Shown: in pieces, positions 1 to 11,926 of the stretch
Numbering within the stretch: the first letter of the stretch is position 1
Layout of the letters: each line of letters begins with the position of its first letter
Assembly: GCA_000934385.1 (NCBI GenBank)
Contig: KN880619.1
Span: 1-47,179, forward strand
Direction of reading: 5' to 3'
Length of the DNA stretch: 47,179 nt
Origin: Cylindrobasidium torrendii FP15055 ss-10
Taxonomy: Eukaryota > Basidiomycota > Agaricomycetes > Agaricales > Physalacriaceae
Position numbers and translations under genes: made by a program
The notes under the pieces: model-generated
Told to the model about the DNA's origin: nothing
Databases searched by the model: none
What the model saw: the letters and a program-made list of their open reading frames with translations, nothing else

Positions 1-512
1 CAGAATCATGATTCTGGCGATATTCTGTGCAAGGCACGCCAGGAGCATTGCGGTCCGTGAGTCCGGCGTGACAACTCGGCGCTTGCCGAACTGCACACCC
101 CCGCCGTTTTTGCACTGTCGCAGGCATACAGCACCTGAGTATGCAATTGAAGAGTACGAATTTTTGTTTTTTAAAGATTTGGAACCTTTCCTACATTTTA
201 ATGCACCGTAAACTGCGCCAAAACGATGTGGCACGCTGGGATGAACAGTTGTGTGCTTAATTGGTCCTCTGCTGTACATATGTAAGGTACTAAGGGGAGA
301 TACGCAGCCAAGAATGCAATAGTCACTTTTTATCTTGACTTACACCCTTTTCTTGGCCCTCGTTGGCTCCCACAACAGCATTTTTCGTTCACACAGCGTG
401 CGCCACTGCCTTGATCGTCACGTAGCAATCACATAGTCACATTCGCGCCGTGCCCCGATGCCTACGGCATTGTGCGTGCCTTGCACAGAATATCGCCAGA
501 ATCACGATTCTG
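1..512. mobile_element. Non-autonomous inverted-repeat element (MITE-like), about 0.5 kb
   Basis: Bases 1-39 and 474-512 are inverted copies of each other with a single mismatch. The outer 16 bases of the left repeat, CAGAATCATGATTCTG, are themselves a perfect palindrome; the right copy has one change in it. There is no credible coding sequence between the repeats, so this looks like a non-autonomous DNA element. The left flank lies outside the window, so a target-site duplication cannot be checked, and the element may extend further left. Just right of it (513-560) are more degenerate AATATCG-type motifs like those in the repeat. Confidence 0.75.
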
Positions 513-1086
513 TAAAACGACCAAAATATCGCTAGAATATTGCAAGAATATCGAGTGCCGAACGGGCCCTTAGCTTGTGTACAACAAATTCTTAGGACGA
601 AAAAGGAGCCATGATTATTGCGAATTCAAGCCAAATCAATTACATTGCCAAGCTTCAATGGCACGGTGAGCCCGTATTACAATACATTGTGACTACGTAT
701 ACAGGATGTCAATTTCGCTACCTCGCTGACGCTTCTGTTCAACTGCTTCGTAACAGTCTCATGCCGGTCCAGACAATGTGATTCCTCACACCTTCGCAAT
801 TCATTGTCCTTCCGCAAGTTCGTTGTCCAGAACCCCCGTGAGGCAAAACCACTTGGGATGAGCGTGTTCGGAAGACTCCTGTGCTATACTCTCTGAGACC
901 ATCCACATACTCGAGACATAGCCTCTTCGACGATGTGTACAGCAGGCTATGTACTCATCGCAGAAAACACTGAGCACATGCCACCAGAGTCGTAGATGGC
1001 TGAGCGCGCGCTGGCGCTGAATGAAATCCGCGGAGTAAAGCCGTGTCCGGGAACATCCATCACAGACGCGAGAACGAGGGTACCGT
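513..1086. other. Intergenic, no gene seen
   Basis: This stretch of about 570 bases lies between the inverted-repeat element and the 3' end of the first F1 gene. No reading frame with family similarity, no tRNA and no clear repeat was seen apart from the AATATCG-like motifs next to the element. Confidence 0.5.
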
Positions 1087-2253
1087 TCAGCGCATACGAG
1101 TAGGACGCAAGATTGCCTTTGTCTTATCCATACCCTTCATCTTGGACGACCTCATATGAACGGTGCGAGTAGAAAGCAGAGGAAGAGGAAGCTTCACGCG
1201 TTTTTCTTGAGAATCTCTGGCTGGAGTGCCAACTTCGCGCTTCCGTTTTGAAACTGGAGTAGGATCGGCATCATTTAAGAGATCCTGAAATCGGTTTTTG
1301 GAGGAGCATGCAACGTCGGACGCCTTCGAGGATGTCGCTAATCGAGATAATCGTTTCGGAGGCTGGGAGGGCGCCGCGCGATGCGTGCGTTTCGTGGGAT
1401 GAGATGAATCTTCGCCTGTCTGCTTTCTCTTCTGCCTGCTTGTGATTCGATCTCCTTGCAATAGCTGACTATGAACAGTAGGGGCTGGCGGCGGCGGTCG
1501 ATCGAACAGTTGCACAGAAGGCAGGACCTGGTGTGACTCCCTGAGTTTGTTGAGCTCCGTCACCAATGGGTCCTCGAGACCGTCCCCGGCCACCAAAAAG
1601 AGATCCGCAGTGATCGAAAGGAGTCCTACGTCTGCCCGTGGCGCGAAATGAGGAAGGCCAGCATATGGGTATGTATGGGCCGTTGTTGTGCCAGCATGAG
1701 GATGCATGGTATACAGTGGGTCGTCGTACCAGGTCTTGTTGACTTCGACAGTACATTTCAGAGGTATATGGACGACGGGACTCTGAACTCTGTAAGCAAT
1801 GGAACAAGAAGCGCCGCAATGATAGATTAGACGCACCTGGTCCAGGCGGACTCTCTCATCCAAAGGTCGAGATATGTTGTATCGGTATAGTTGGAGAATG
1901 GCTTTGATTACCTGGTCTTGAGGCCGAAAGGCAATGCTCGGGAGATCCATCGCGCGAGCAAAGGCGGGTTGCACTGTACAGGATAAGTTCAGGTCCATGG
2001 GGGGACAATGGAAGTACACACCGTTCAAGAAATTGAAAGGCTCGTGCAGCCTACGATGCAGCTCTCCATGTTCCATCCCAGACAGGACCTGATGGCCTAC
2101 CACCTTGTGAAGTATGAGACGTAGCTCGATGGGCGAATAAGACCGACGCACACAAAAGAGTGATGTAGCACTGTGCACAAGTTCGGTCGCCTCGGTTTCA
2201 CAGCCGAACTGATAGAAAAATGAAATGCATTGTTCTGCGTGGGGTACTTCCAT
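1087..2253 (-). CDS. F1-family protein, copy 1 (unknown function)
   Basis: Function unknown; I do not recognise the family. Comparison with the four other F1 genes gives exons 2253-2152, 2103-2022, 1973-1837 and 1782-1087 (338 residues). Exon 2 is 82 bases, as in every paralogue, and exon 3 is 137 against 140. Conserved blocks are GHQVLSGM near residues 36-43, an AFRP...LDERVRLDQ block ending exon 3, VQSPVVHIP-like residues at the start of exon 4, and YPYAGLPHF...GLLSI. The C-terminal third is disordered and rich in K/R (RQKRK, SKRKR), suggesting a nuclear protein. The start at 2253 matches the paralogues; an in-frame ATG at 2301 extends the frame by 16 residues that are also recognisable, but upstream of the ATG, in copy 2. 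All three introns are multiples of three and free of stops, so an unspliced 389-codon frame also exists. This copy and the relic at 23505 form a subtype distinct from the other four. Confidence 0.75.
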   Translation of the reverse strand: MEVPHAEQCISFFYQFGCETEATELVHSATSLFCVRRSYSPIELRLILHKVVGHQVLSGMEHGELHRRLHEPFNFLNGVYFHCPPMDLNLSCTVQPAFARAMDLPSIAFRPQDQVIKAILQLYRYNISRPLDERVRLDQVRLIYHCGASCSIAYRVQSPVVHIPLKCTVEVNKTWYDDPLYTMHPHAGTTTAHTYPYAGLPHFAPRADVGLLSITADLFLVAGDGLEDPLVTELNKLRESHQVLPSVQLFDRPPPPAPTVHSQLLQGDRITSRQKRKQTGEDSSHPTKRTHRAAPSQPPKRLSRLATSSKASDVACSSKNRFQDLLNDADPTPVSKRKREVGTPARDSQEKRVKLPLPLLSTRTVHMRSSKMKGMDKTKAILRPTRMR

Positions 2254-2926
2254 TTCGTTCGAGGTGATGGTGGAAGGAAGGAAACCAATGTCCGGCAGCA
2301 TTGACCGGCATGATCGGGTCGTAGGGACCTATTGTATCGAGTCTCGCAGGAGTCTCGAGTTTCGAGAGTCCGAAGCTGGAGCAAAGTAAGCGGTAGCGTC
2401 AGGCTAGAATTATATTCATACGGATTCGGTCGCGCAAAAAAGGAGAGCTCAATCAATCCGTCCGCACTGCAATTGTGAATTTTCTCGTGTTTTCCATCCA
2501 AGGAAGTGTAGATGTAGTAAGAAGCGATACCTCAATCAGACATAAGAAACAATATTTTTTTTTTCGATAAGGGATCTCATTGAACTCGAGCCTGCGCCTC
2601 AGGTCAATCATATCACTCCGAGTCGTTCGCTCAGTTGGATTTCATTGAAACCACCCTTTTGGACAAATCAGATTTTGAAACTAGTACCATACATCGTTGG
2701 TACAATTGAGCGCTTCGAGGGACTATACAGGGACCAGGATGGCAAGAGTGGTTCGCGATCGCGGACTCAGACGATTGGCATTGACTCGTGAATGATGTCC
2801 ATGATTGCAGGTCAGTATTCCAAATTTTTACTCGCTTGCGATGCAATTACCCATAGCCATACAGTGATGTACAATAAAACACACATGAACCCAGTCATAG
2901 CCATACAAGGTCATCCATGAGTTATG
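2254..2926. other. Intergenic, no gene seen
   Basis: About 670 bases between the F1 copy-1 promoter and the 3' end of the F3 cluster. It contains an A/T run near 2550-2562. No conserved frame, RNA gene or repeat was found. Confidence 0.5.
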
Positions 2927-3606
2927 TTATAACTTCGCCAACGTATCCGCCAATTGCATGTCCTCGTTCGAACTCAATACAGCTTTCTCATCGACGCTGA
3001 GCTGCGTTGTGCTGGTGAATCCACGCCCACTGCAGACCTTGCAGCGTTGTCCCTCTCCACGCTCCATGCCATCCAAGACGCCGTGTTTGTACTGTAGTCT
3101 GCGAACTTCCTTGACGATGCGTGCAGCAGCGAGGGTGCTTGCAATGCCCGCCACAGTCATCAAAAATATAATCCCGGTCGATATCCAGTTCGTCTTCAGC
3201 CATTCCAACGCAACGATGCATGCCGCAGATTTAGACTGCAGGCTGAGGTTGAATGATGGCAAACGCGTCCATCGGATCTGCGCCGTGCCAAAGTCGAATG
3301 CGGCGGTGACAGCGAACACCAGGGCGACCCAGACGCGTGCTTCGTTCGTGGGGATGGGTGAAAGTGCGACGTGCCAGGAGAACCTACCCATGTTCAGCGC
3401 CTGTGGGAGGTACAGAGGGAGGTAAGAAGGGAGACGCACCCAGCGTTGAGCACGCTGATAAGCACTACAAGATAAATGTGAGTTTGAGGCACTGAGAGGG
3501 GTAGTTCAGATAAAAAAGACGCACGCCATCTGAAGGACTTGTGAGCACATATGAATTGGAATCGCAGAGAACATAGGACGCACGCTATTTCTGAGTGAAA
3601 AGCCAT
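2927..3606 (-). CDS. F3-family small membrane protein, copy 1 (divergent)
   Basis: Unknown function. The model has exons 3606-3584 (23 bases), 3529-3525 (5 bases), 3464-3440 (25 bases) and 3383-2927, giving 169 residues. Exon sizes 23/5/25 are identical to those of copies 2 and 3, and phases agree throughout, although sequence identity is low. Hydrophobic stretches near residues 8-26, 35-52 and 80-100 suggest three membrane helices. The segment VLISVLNAG...GTAQIRW aligns without gaps over 47 residues with the same part of copies 2 and 3. The C-terminal tail is charged and contains a CKVC pair. Copies 1-3 lie head to tail on one strand, so tandem duplication is the likely origin. Confidence in the 5-base exon comes from the paralogues, not from this gene alone. 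Confidence 0.65.
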
Positions 3607-3962
3607 GATCGCTGCGCTAGAGGATGATGGTCGTCTGGTCGAGAGGCAACGTTTATAGGTGGACGTCAAAGACAAAGGAGGGAGAAGTCATTCCCAACGT
3701 CGTCTACGCTTTAAGAAGGCAAAGCAGAAGGGGCAAGGGGCGCACCCCCTGTGCCCCCGCACGCCTATCCAAGTCGATCCTGAGCGGTGGAGGGCACGGG
3801 ACTAGGCCCCAAGGAAGGCGAGCATGATCATGGACACAATTAAAAGAAAGAGAGAGAGAGCCTCACATCTTCGTCGTGTATACTCCTAGTACTACATATA
3901 TGGTGTCCGCAGTCCGTCTTCGCTGATACATAATGGAAACCCTCACCGACCCATCCCACCCG

Positions 3963-4627
3963 TCATACCGAATCCAATGGAGGTTGTGAACATGCCGGGT
4001 CCATTCTTTTCTCATCGCAGATCGGAGACGTCTGCTCCTCGTAGCAGTAGCAGTACACACTTGATTCTTTCGACACATCCGCACCCCCTTCCTCCTCTTG
4101 TCGAAGCACCTGCACATCGGCGTCCCAATCCCAATGCATCACGCCGTCCACATCCAGGAAATGGAACAACCATCCCTCATGATTGGCGTTCATCTGCCTC
4201 ACGCGAATCCGTGCTGCTCCAACCAACGCTGCGCTCGCGCCTATAAGCAGTATAGCGCTGTTCAGCATGGACAGAACGCCGCCTGTGTGAAACCGCAGGT
4301 AGGCTGAGACGAGGTTGGCGAGGGCGGCAATGAGGAAGAGGGTCGCGACGAAGTTGCTGCGCTCGTCGGGTGTGATTCGTGTGACGGAGACGAAGACGAG
4401 CAGGCTAGCGGATGACAAGACAGAGGTGTGAGGAGTTGAAGACGAGCTAGGTATTTGACGGAGGTTACCTGGCATCTATCCAAGCAACGCTGACTAGTGT
4501 GGATGTTAAGCACACAGCAGCTCAAGCTGGAATGTCGACTTACACCAACTAGATGGGAAGAGATCAGTGGACTGATTCGACAGTAGCATGCACTTCAAAC
4601 GTACCAAAATTCGCGATAGGCGGACAT
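3963..4627 (-). CDS. F3-family small membrane protein, copy 2
   Basis: Unknown function. Exons 4627-4605 (23 bases), 4548-4544 (5 bases, TTGGT), 4493-4469 (25 bases) and 4404-3963 give 164 residues beginning MSAYREFCWFSVAWIDASLL. The microexon is flanked by CATCTAG and a consensus GTAAGT donor. Three hydrophobic segments are visible: around residues 8-26, the FLIAALANLVSAYLRF block, and SMLNSAILLIGASAALVGAAR. The TRITPDERSN loop between helices 1 and 2 is shared with copy 3 (TRITPAERSN). The C-terminus is acidic, with a WDWDADV motif (WDWDRDA in copy 3). A TATATATA tract at 4716-4724 lies about 90 bases upstream of the start and may be the TATA box. The protein is probably an integral membrane protein; which membrane is not visible. 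Confidence 0.75.
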
Positions 4628-5161
4628 GATTGAGAAATCGGTACAGCCAAAGCCTTCCAAGGTCTATGACAGAGGGAAATAAAGACAGTACTGCAAACGC
4701 ACAGCTCCCCATTCACATATATATACTCACGATGCGGGCGACGCATGCCGCAAGGGCCTGAGAGCCTGACGGAGTGCGTTTCCGTTGATATCCGCACCTT
4801 GATGGCCTCCGTCGAGTACAGCAACGGAGTCCTATTGTTAACCACAGCTATCCATTCGTCCGGCACACATCTGGTGGTGTACTCACAACGGGGCATGGGT
4901 GGCGCGTGAGAGGGAAATAGACACTCGGGAGGGGTGAGAAAATAGAAATGCGATGGGACAATAATATACACTGCGCCTAAGTTACAACATGAAGGGATGC
5001 CAAAATAAAGAGCAAAACACAGTCCACGGAGCCCACCAGAAACCAGACCGATAAAAACCCTGAAAACGAGACCGCCTTTCCGTGAGCGCAGTCCGACTAG
5101 GTAAGTTAGGGCGACGCACCTGGGAAAGAGAAACAAGACACTGAATGAACGGGACCAGTCG
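4628..5161. other. Intergenic between F3 copies 2 and 3
   Basis: This holds the presumed promoter of F3 copy 2 and the 3' flank of copy 3. A long minus-strand open frame crosses it (5205-4564), but it shows no family similarity, contains several plausible intron signals and overlaps the F3 exons in the wrong frame, so it is not reported as a gene. Confidence 0.45.
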
Positions 5162-5845
5162 CTATACCTCCACGAGTACAGCACCATCCAGCCTCGTCTT
5201 CCCACTCCCTGCTTCTGGTCCTGACGTTCTTGGGCCCTCTATGCTCGAGCGCACCTTCTCGTCGTCGAAGTAGGCAGTGACCAGCACGCATTCCTTGATC
5301 ACCATCCCATCTCCCCTTTCCATCCTCTCCACCTCCGCGTCCCGGTCCCAGTCCCAGTCCAAGAACCCATCCACACCCAAAAAGTTGAGCAACGGAATCC
5401 CACTGTCGCCATCCTTCGCCTTGACCCTGACGGCGCCGACAAACGCGGCACTCCCTCCAAGCAACAGTATCGCGCTATTTATCATCGCAAACGCGCCACC
5501 GGTTCGAAATCGGACGTAGGCCGACGCGAGATTGGCAAGAGCGGCGACGACGAAGAGGGAGGCGAGTGCGTTGCTGCGTTCGGCTGGTGTGATACGCGTG
5601 ATGGCGACAAACAAAAGAAGGCTGAAGGTGAGGAGGAAATAGGATGAGCACCAGTAAGAACGCGGCGCGTGGATACTTACCTCGCATCTATCAGAGAGAC
5701 GCTAACTGGAGTTCGCGTTAGCAAGATACACCTTTACACCCAAAGAACAGGACATACACCACCTGATAATAAAGATTCAGTCAGCCTATGAGTCTGCATA
5801 GCCAGGAATAGAGGGCTCGTACCAGAATTCGTGCGAGACAAACAT
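5162..5845 (-). CDS. F3-family small membrane protein, copy 3
   Basis: Unknown function. Exons 5845-5823 (23 bases), 5762-5758 (5 bases, GTGGT), 5705-5681 (25 bases) and 5621-5162 give 170 residues starting MFVSHEFWWFSVSLIDASLL. Alignment with copy 2 is nearly gapless up to the end of the third hydrophobic segment. The 5-base exon has an ATCAG acceptor and a GTATGT donor, and supplies an in-frame TGG codon. The membrane segments are followed by a soluble acidic tail (LDWDWDRD). A TATAAA at about 5922-5927 read on the minus strand, roughly 80 bases before the ATG, supports this start. The gene is the upstream-most of the head-to-tail trio, each separated by a few hundred bases and so probably transcribed on its own. 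Confidence 0.78.
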
Positions 5846-5927
5846 AGTTGGCTGATGTGGTGGGGCGGGTGGTGGTGGAAGGGAGACAAGTGGTAACAGA
5901 AACACGCTCACCGCTCGTGCATTTATA

Positions 5928-6279
5928 CTATGCTCCCTGCTGTCAGCGTCAAAAATACCTCAGTCGTCTAAAATTGCCCCCACACGCGAAAAGCACTGCC
6001 ATAGCGATCTATATTTCGCCCGCAACGGTCTAGACTTTGCGGGATTTACCCTCAGAGCGGATCATAGTTTGTGGCAGGTCCGCTCTCCTCAAGCTCTCCT
6101 CTTTAGACTTTTCATAAGAGCCCAAAGCTAAATAGCGCTAAATAGCTCTTTCGAACGAGATATTTCAGAACAAAGTCGTTAATATAGATAGTCATGTACA
6201 AAGCTCCTTTTCTATTACAGTTTGCTATTTTTCTTCACATCCCTCTCTATAAGCAGGTATTATACAATGAGCGATCCGT
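5928..6279. other. Intergenic: F3 copy-3 promoter and gpd 3' flank
   Basis: About 350 bases between the F3 promoter and the gpd stop codon. The AT-rich part nearest gpd (6180-6279) is presumably its 3' untranslated region. No other feature was seen. Confidence 0.45.
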
Positions 6280-7700
<1,421 letters not shown>

Positions 7701-7776
7701 GGTGATTGGATTGGTTGTTTGGGGGAGGAGTTTTGGAGTGGTGGTTGTGAGGAGCAAGGGGAAGACAACGCGACCG

Positions 7777-7784
7777 CTTTTATA
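7777..7784 (-). promoter_or_regulatory. Probable TATA box of gpd
   Basis: On the minus strand this reads TATAAAAG, 77 bases upstream of the gpd start codon. This is a usual spacing for a strongly expressed fungal gene. Confidence 0.65.
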
Positions 7785-8966
7785 GGATTCAAGATCGGGC
7801 GATCGGCTATCGATATTACGTCACGCATGCCCAGCGCCTGCCAAACCGTTACGACCGCAATCTCGGCTCTCGAGTACAGGCGAAGGCTCGGCCACGCATG
7901 TATTTACAATTCCGTCTTCCGAAAACTATTTGACATTGCGACAACATACTTTGTCTCCGCGCCTCCGAACCGTAGACCTTCGTTTATGGCCTCTTAGGAG
8001 GGCACCCATGACTGCTACGGCTGCCCGTACGGTGCTCATCGGAATGGATAACCTCCCACTGCTTGTTCCCACTCCTCTGCCTCGTCCCAGCGCGTAGACA
8101 CCGCTCTAGATTGACTCACGCTGTCCAACCCTCCGTAGACACATGCTACGGTCCAAGCTTTACGCGCGCCCCAATCCAACATCCAAACTAATGAACACTC
8201 CGTCGAGGGGCGGCTACTAATACTTCAGTGATAACTCAGCACCGCTAATTATTCTTGACTCAACCAGCGGCCTCAAGCTGCTCGATATTTGGGGAATACT
8301 AGCACGCATTACCTGTTCACCCCGTCCTTCTCGTCGCACGCTGCACTTCACTCTCCATCAGGGTTGTCCTCCGTCGTATCTGCCCAGACCGGCTTGGCCT
8401 TTCCAAATGCGTGTTCGTTGCCGATATCCACAGTTCGTCGTAATGTTATCGCTCCGACTGTTCGAGTCCCAGGTTCCAACGCATCTGTTCACTTAGCACT
8501 CGGAGTCTGGACGACCGCCTGATCTCGACGCGCTCACCAGAATCCCACCAGATGCTTCGGAGGATCCGTACACCAGGGATGGTTGTGGCCAATGAGGATT
8601 CCAGAGTGTGGCTTCTACCTAGACCTGCTCGCCACCCTCCCAGTCGAGGCCTATACACCGCAGGGGCCCACAGGTCCACACGCTTAAAGAAGAACGTGGC
8701 TTTCGGCCATAAATGGGTGAACGCATATAGAAGACCTAGAACGGTGCACGGGATGCCTGACCTCGACCTCTCGCCGGTCATATTGAAGTGCATCAAGTTC
8801 CTTTTGCAGCTAAACCCTCGTATTTTGTGATTGGGTCACATTCTGCTCAGACACTCCACGATTTGAAAGACGATTCAACGATGCGAGCATTTGGTGGACG
8901 CCAAGGGAGGAGCATGACCATATATAACATTGTATATTCGTACACTTTTGTTATCGATAGCTATTA
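7785..8966. other. Intergenic: gpd upstream region
   Basis: About 1.2 kb between the gpd TATA box and the 3' end of the first F-box gene. It presumably includes the gpd upstream activating region. Several short open frames occur on both strands but none resembles a protein I recognise and none is flanked by convincing splice sites. Confidence 0.45.
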
Positions 8967-10646
8967 TCATGACCAATTTTCTCTATCTAGCCATGGCCCT
9001 TGGAAAACCAACCAGTGTCCTGGCGTCGCGCCAAACACCTTCACACCTAGTCCCTCTAGCTCGTTGATGCACAGTTCTTCCATGCGTGTGGTATAATTCT
9101 TGTCTATCACATCCAACCTGACTTCCTTGAGCTGTTCCTTCCACGAAAGCAACATATCCGCAAGACAAGTCGTCACCGATTCGAGCAGAGGCACCTGGTC
9201 TTGGTCTGGGAAGGCCAAATCGATTTCACGCAGTAATGGTACCGCTCCTGGCGCGTCCTCCGATTCACCCTTCTTCAACGCGCGCCATATCCTTCCCGTC
9301 TGCTCATCCGACGGCGCTACTGTGAGCCCAACACTCTTCAGAGACCCCGTCAACCTCGGGAACACCTCTGACAACAACCTCTCATCCATCGTCATCTTCA
9401 AGTCGTAAATATGCAGATTCCTGAGCCGGCATTTGCTGCGGTCGAGGAACCCTATAAGGTCTTGAACGGCATATTGGGAAGTGTCAGGAATCGAGTGCGC
9501 CTCGTTGATGCGCTCCAGCCATGTCGGGTCATCCACACTGAGCTCCTCCAGCGCGGGCAAGTCCAAATTCGATAACGTCGCGGCCACACACCGGAGCCTC
9601 CTCAAACGCTCGTGCAGGAGAGGCTGGCCGAACGTCTCGCGCATGCTGATCAAGTCCGCTATGACCACCAGCTCGACCAAGTCCGGGTTTGCCAGGTCCT
9701 TGGGAAGTCCACGGTTCGCTGCATGAAGCCCAGCGACATGTAGCGTCTTTGGTGGAAGCCGTACTCGACTGTCGCCGAAAGGAATGCAGAAGCAAGCCCG
9801 CTGCAATCTTGGTGCTTCCTCGAACCATTCCCATTTACAGCGGTCCATCGAGGCCATAAGATCTTCATGGTCGCTATCCGAGGTCGGTGCATGCGTCCCT
9901 GCTTCCATCATGACCTCCTCCAGCACGGGAAAGATGGAGGGCGACCAGTATTGGAAAACGTAGTCCACGCCATCGTGCGGTTGCCGAATATCCAGCAGGC
10001 GCCACCGCCGAGACGTTTCGAACAGGATGCGTAGCTGTACATCGGCGAAGCGGGCTTCGCCACCCCGAAGAGCGACCTTGAGTTTCAGTTTCTTCGAGCT
10101 GAGGAGATGTTGCTGTAATATGTTGTGCTTCAGCGTGTCGTCTGTCGGGGAGACAATAACAGTCGTCCATAAGCGAGGCTGGCCGAGTGCCAGCTGGCGC
10201 CAGACGGAACACGAGCATGCGATGGCCCAGCGCACGCCTCTAGGGTCACAGGCGTCGTCGTCCTCTTCACGGGGGATACACTGCCAGAAGATTTCACTAA
10301 GGACTTCTGGGGGCAGGCGTTGTATTGGGGCGAGGATATCCGAAGGAAATACAGGGCATGGCGCATCGACGGAGGTGCTAGACGGGCCCATTGAGGATTT
10401 TGAAGATGGTGGGCGGATGAGAGTGGTTGGCGTACGCAAAGGGCATAAGGTCGTGTGCCAGGAAAGGGCCGTGGTGGCTAGTGGACAAGACGCGATCGAG
10501 TGGCCGGCGGCATCAATGATGCTAGCACGTGTATAGCGCGTGGTCCTGGCTCTACTCGCCCAGAACCGTCGTAGGGCTCTGCCAGGCTCTGCCTTGAGGC
10601 GCGTCTGCCATCGTCGATTGTCTTTGCTGCAAGGAAGCCTGCACAC
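8967..10646 (-). CDS. F-box protein with leucine-rich C-terminal part
   Basis: A probable substrate adaptor of an SCF ubiquitin ligase. The F-box-like segment is IQRLPPEVLSEIFWQCIP followed by the conserved CSVWRQLALGQPRLWTTV, a layout very common in Agaricomycetes, where such genes form large families. The rest consists of degenerate leucine-rich repeats (LRRLRCVAATLSNLDLPALE and similar), which would bind a target. The open frame runs without introns for 559 codons. The first 85 residues are arginine-rich, of low quality and unlike the usual coiled-coil lead-in, so the real start may be the ATG at 10391, just before the F-box. The target is unknown. Confidence 0.85.
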   Translation of the reverse strand: MCRLPCSKDNRRWQTRLKAEPGRALRRFWASRARTTRYTRASIIDAAGHSIASCPLATTALSWHTTLCPLRTPTTLIRPPSSKSSMGPSSTSVDAPCPVFPSDILAPIQRLPPEVLSEIFWQCIPREEDDDACDPRGVRWAIACSCSVWRQLALGQPRLWTTVIVSPTDDTLKHNILQQHLLSSKKLKLKVALRGGEARFADVQLRILFETSRRWRLLDIRQPHDGVDYVFQYWSPSIFPVLEEVMMEAGTHAPTSDSDHEDLMASMDRCKWEWFEEAPRLQRACFCIPFGDSRVRLPPKTLHVAGLHAANRGLPKDLANPDLVELVVIADLISMRETFGQPLLHERLRRLRCVAATLSNLDLPALEELSVDDPTWLERINEAHSIPDTSQYAVQDLIGFLDRSKCRLRNLHIYDLKMTMDERLLSEVFPRLTGSLKSVGLTVAPSDEQTGRIWRALKKGESEDAPGAVPLLREIDLAFPDQDQVPLLESVTTCLADMLLSWKEQLKEVRLDVIDKNYTTRMEELCINELEGLGVKVFGATPGHWLVFQGPWLDRENWS

Positions 10647-11193
10647 CTATGCTAGATCGCGTGTTCTTGCTACATGATCTTTTCGGCCAACCGGACCAAC
10701 TGCAGCTGCTTAATTCTTGGCTTAATCCATCTTCAAGCCTCAAACTAAACCTGAGCGCTATGAATGGCTAGGGTCCCACGTTTGTCTTGCACTGTTACTT
10801 CGCTCCAACAAACCCCAATCATTCTCCAATCGGTAGCCAACGTCGGCTTTTTGTCAGTACCCACGTTCGTCCACCCTCCGCGTTATCTCCGCTGGCGCGA
10901 CGAGTTGCGACGCTGGACTTCGTTGGAAAAATATGAATTATTTCCAAATTTCTTTGACTTCTCCCATAAACTCTTTGATTATCCTATCCCATCCAGGATT
11001 CCATCGAGCTGCACAGAAACTCGAGCGATTTTTGCAAAGTAGACCATCACTATCCGATGCGCGCACGTGCTATCACACGACACCAGAACAACATATTGGA
11101 AATACTAGGCAACCACGGGCGTTCTTCTCGCTTATAAGCGCCCCACGAGCTGATAGCTCCTTGGCTCCTCCCCCGAACCCACGTCGCGCCATC

Positions 11194-11779
11194 ATGGTCT
11201 TGAATGCTGCCGCTCACTTCGCTGCATTGAGCGCAGAGCATGTGTACGTCTCTTCATCCCTGACGGCAACATGATATACAGAGCAAGGCTGACAACAAAT
11301 GCAGGTGGTGTACGTCTCATATTCTCACGCTTCGACGGTCTGGTTTCTCACGCCCGATTTAAGTCGTTGTGTCCATTCTGGACGCCGCTCTACTGGGATT
11401 CGTGGCTCTATCCAAGTTACCGCGGCACGAGTCTACACCACTACTATTCTTCCTCCTTGGCGTCGCGGCCACCGCCAACATGATTTCCGCATTTATTCGG
11501 TTCGATAAAGGCAGTCCTCTGGCGCTGGTGAACGCAGCAATCCTGCTTTTCAGCGGGACCGCTGCATTTATTGGGGCATGTCGGACACAGAGGGTCCCGG
11601 ATGTTGATTGGGTGGTATCGCAAAGGTTGGAGGCTGGCTCGCTGGAGAGAAAGACGATGGCGATGTCCGAGGAGGCACCGAGCTGGAGACCGGATTTCAA
11701 ATATCTCCCCACTATTGCGGAGGTGCAAGAGAATACCAACGTGCATATTCTCATAATCGGTTCGAAGACCTTGAGCTAA
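11194..11779 (+). CDS. F3-family small membrane protein, copy 4
   Basis: Unknown function. Exons 11194-11243 (50 bases), 11305-11309 (5 bases, GTGGT) and 11364-11779 give 156 residues. The microexon lies between AATGCAG and GTACGT and supplies an in-frame TGG, as in copies 1-3. The third intron of the other copies is absent here: FVVSILDAALLGFVALSK is read through in one exon. The hydrophobic segments LLFFLLGVAATANMISAFIRF and LALVNAAILLFSGTAAFIGACR align with those of copies 2 and 3. The first exon is longer (MVLNAAAHFAALSAEHV). The gene lies about 5.3 kb from the tandem trio, on the other strand and beyond gpd and an F-box gene, so it has been moved or is older. Confidence 0.75.
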
Positions 11780-11926
11780 TCCAAATGTTTCCACAGGACA
11801 TATCATGACGCTGTTCAACACCCTTCTAGAATTTGGATACATTGTATCACTAGTTTACTTGTACAAAATTAGGACGCATTCCCCGATTTCTTCAGTTCTG
11901 CTTTTCAGCCTACAGTGTCTCCTCCA

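Noticed and set aside
4564..5205. A 213-codon open frame on the minus strand between F3 copies 2 and 3
   Set aside because: It overlaps the start of F3 copy 2 and the end of copy 3 in other frames, has no family similarity, and its content (F/L/S/C-rich) looks like chance.
11359..11842. Minus-strand frames of 131-132 codons opposite F3 copy 4
   Set aside because: F3 copy 4 is supported by paralogues, microexon phase and hydrophobic segments; the antisense frames have no support.
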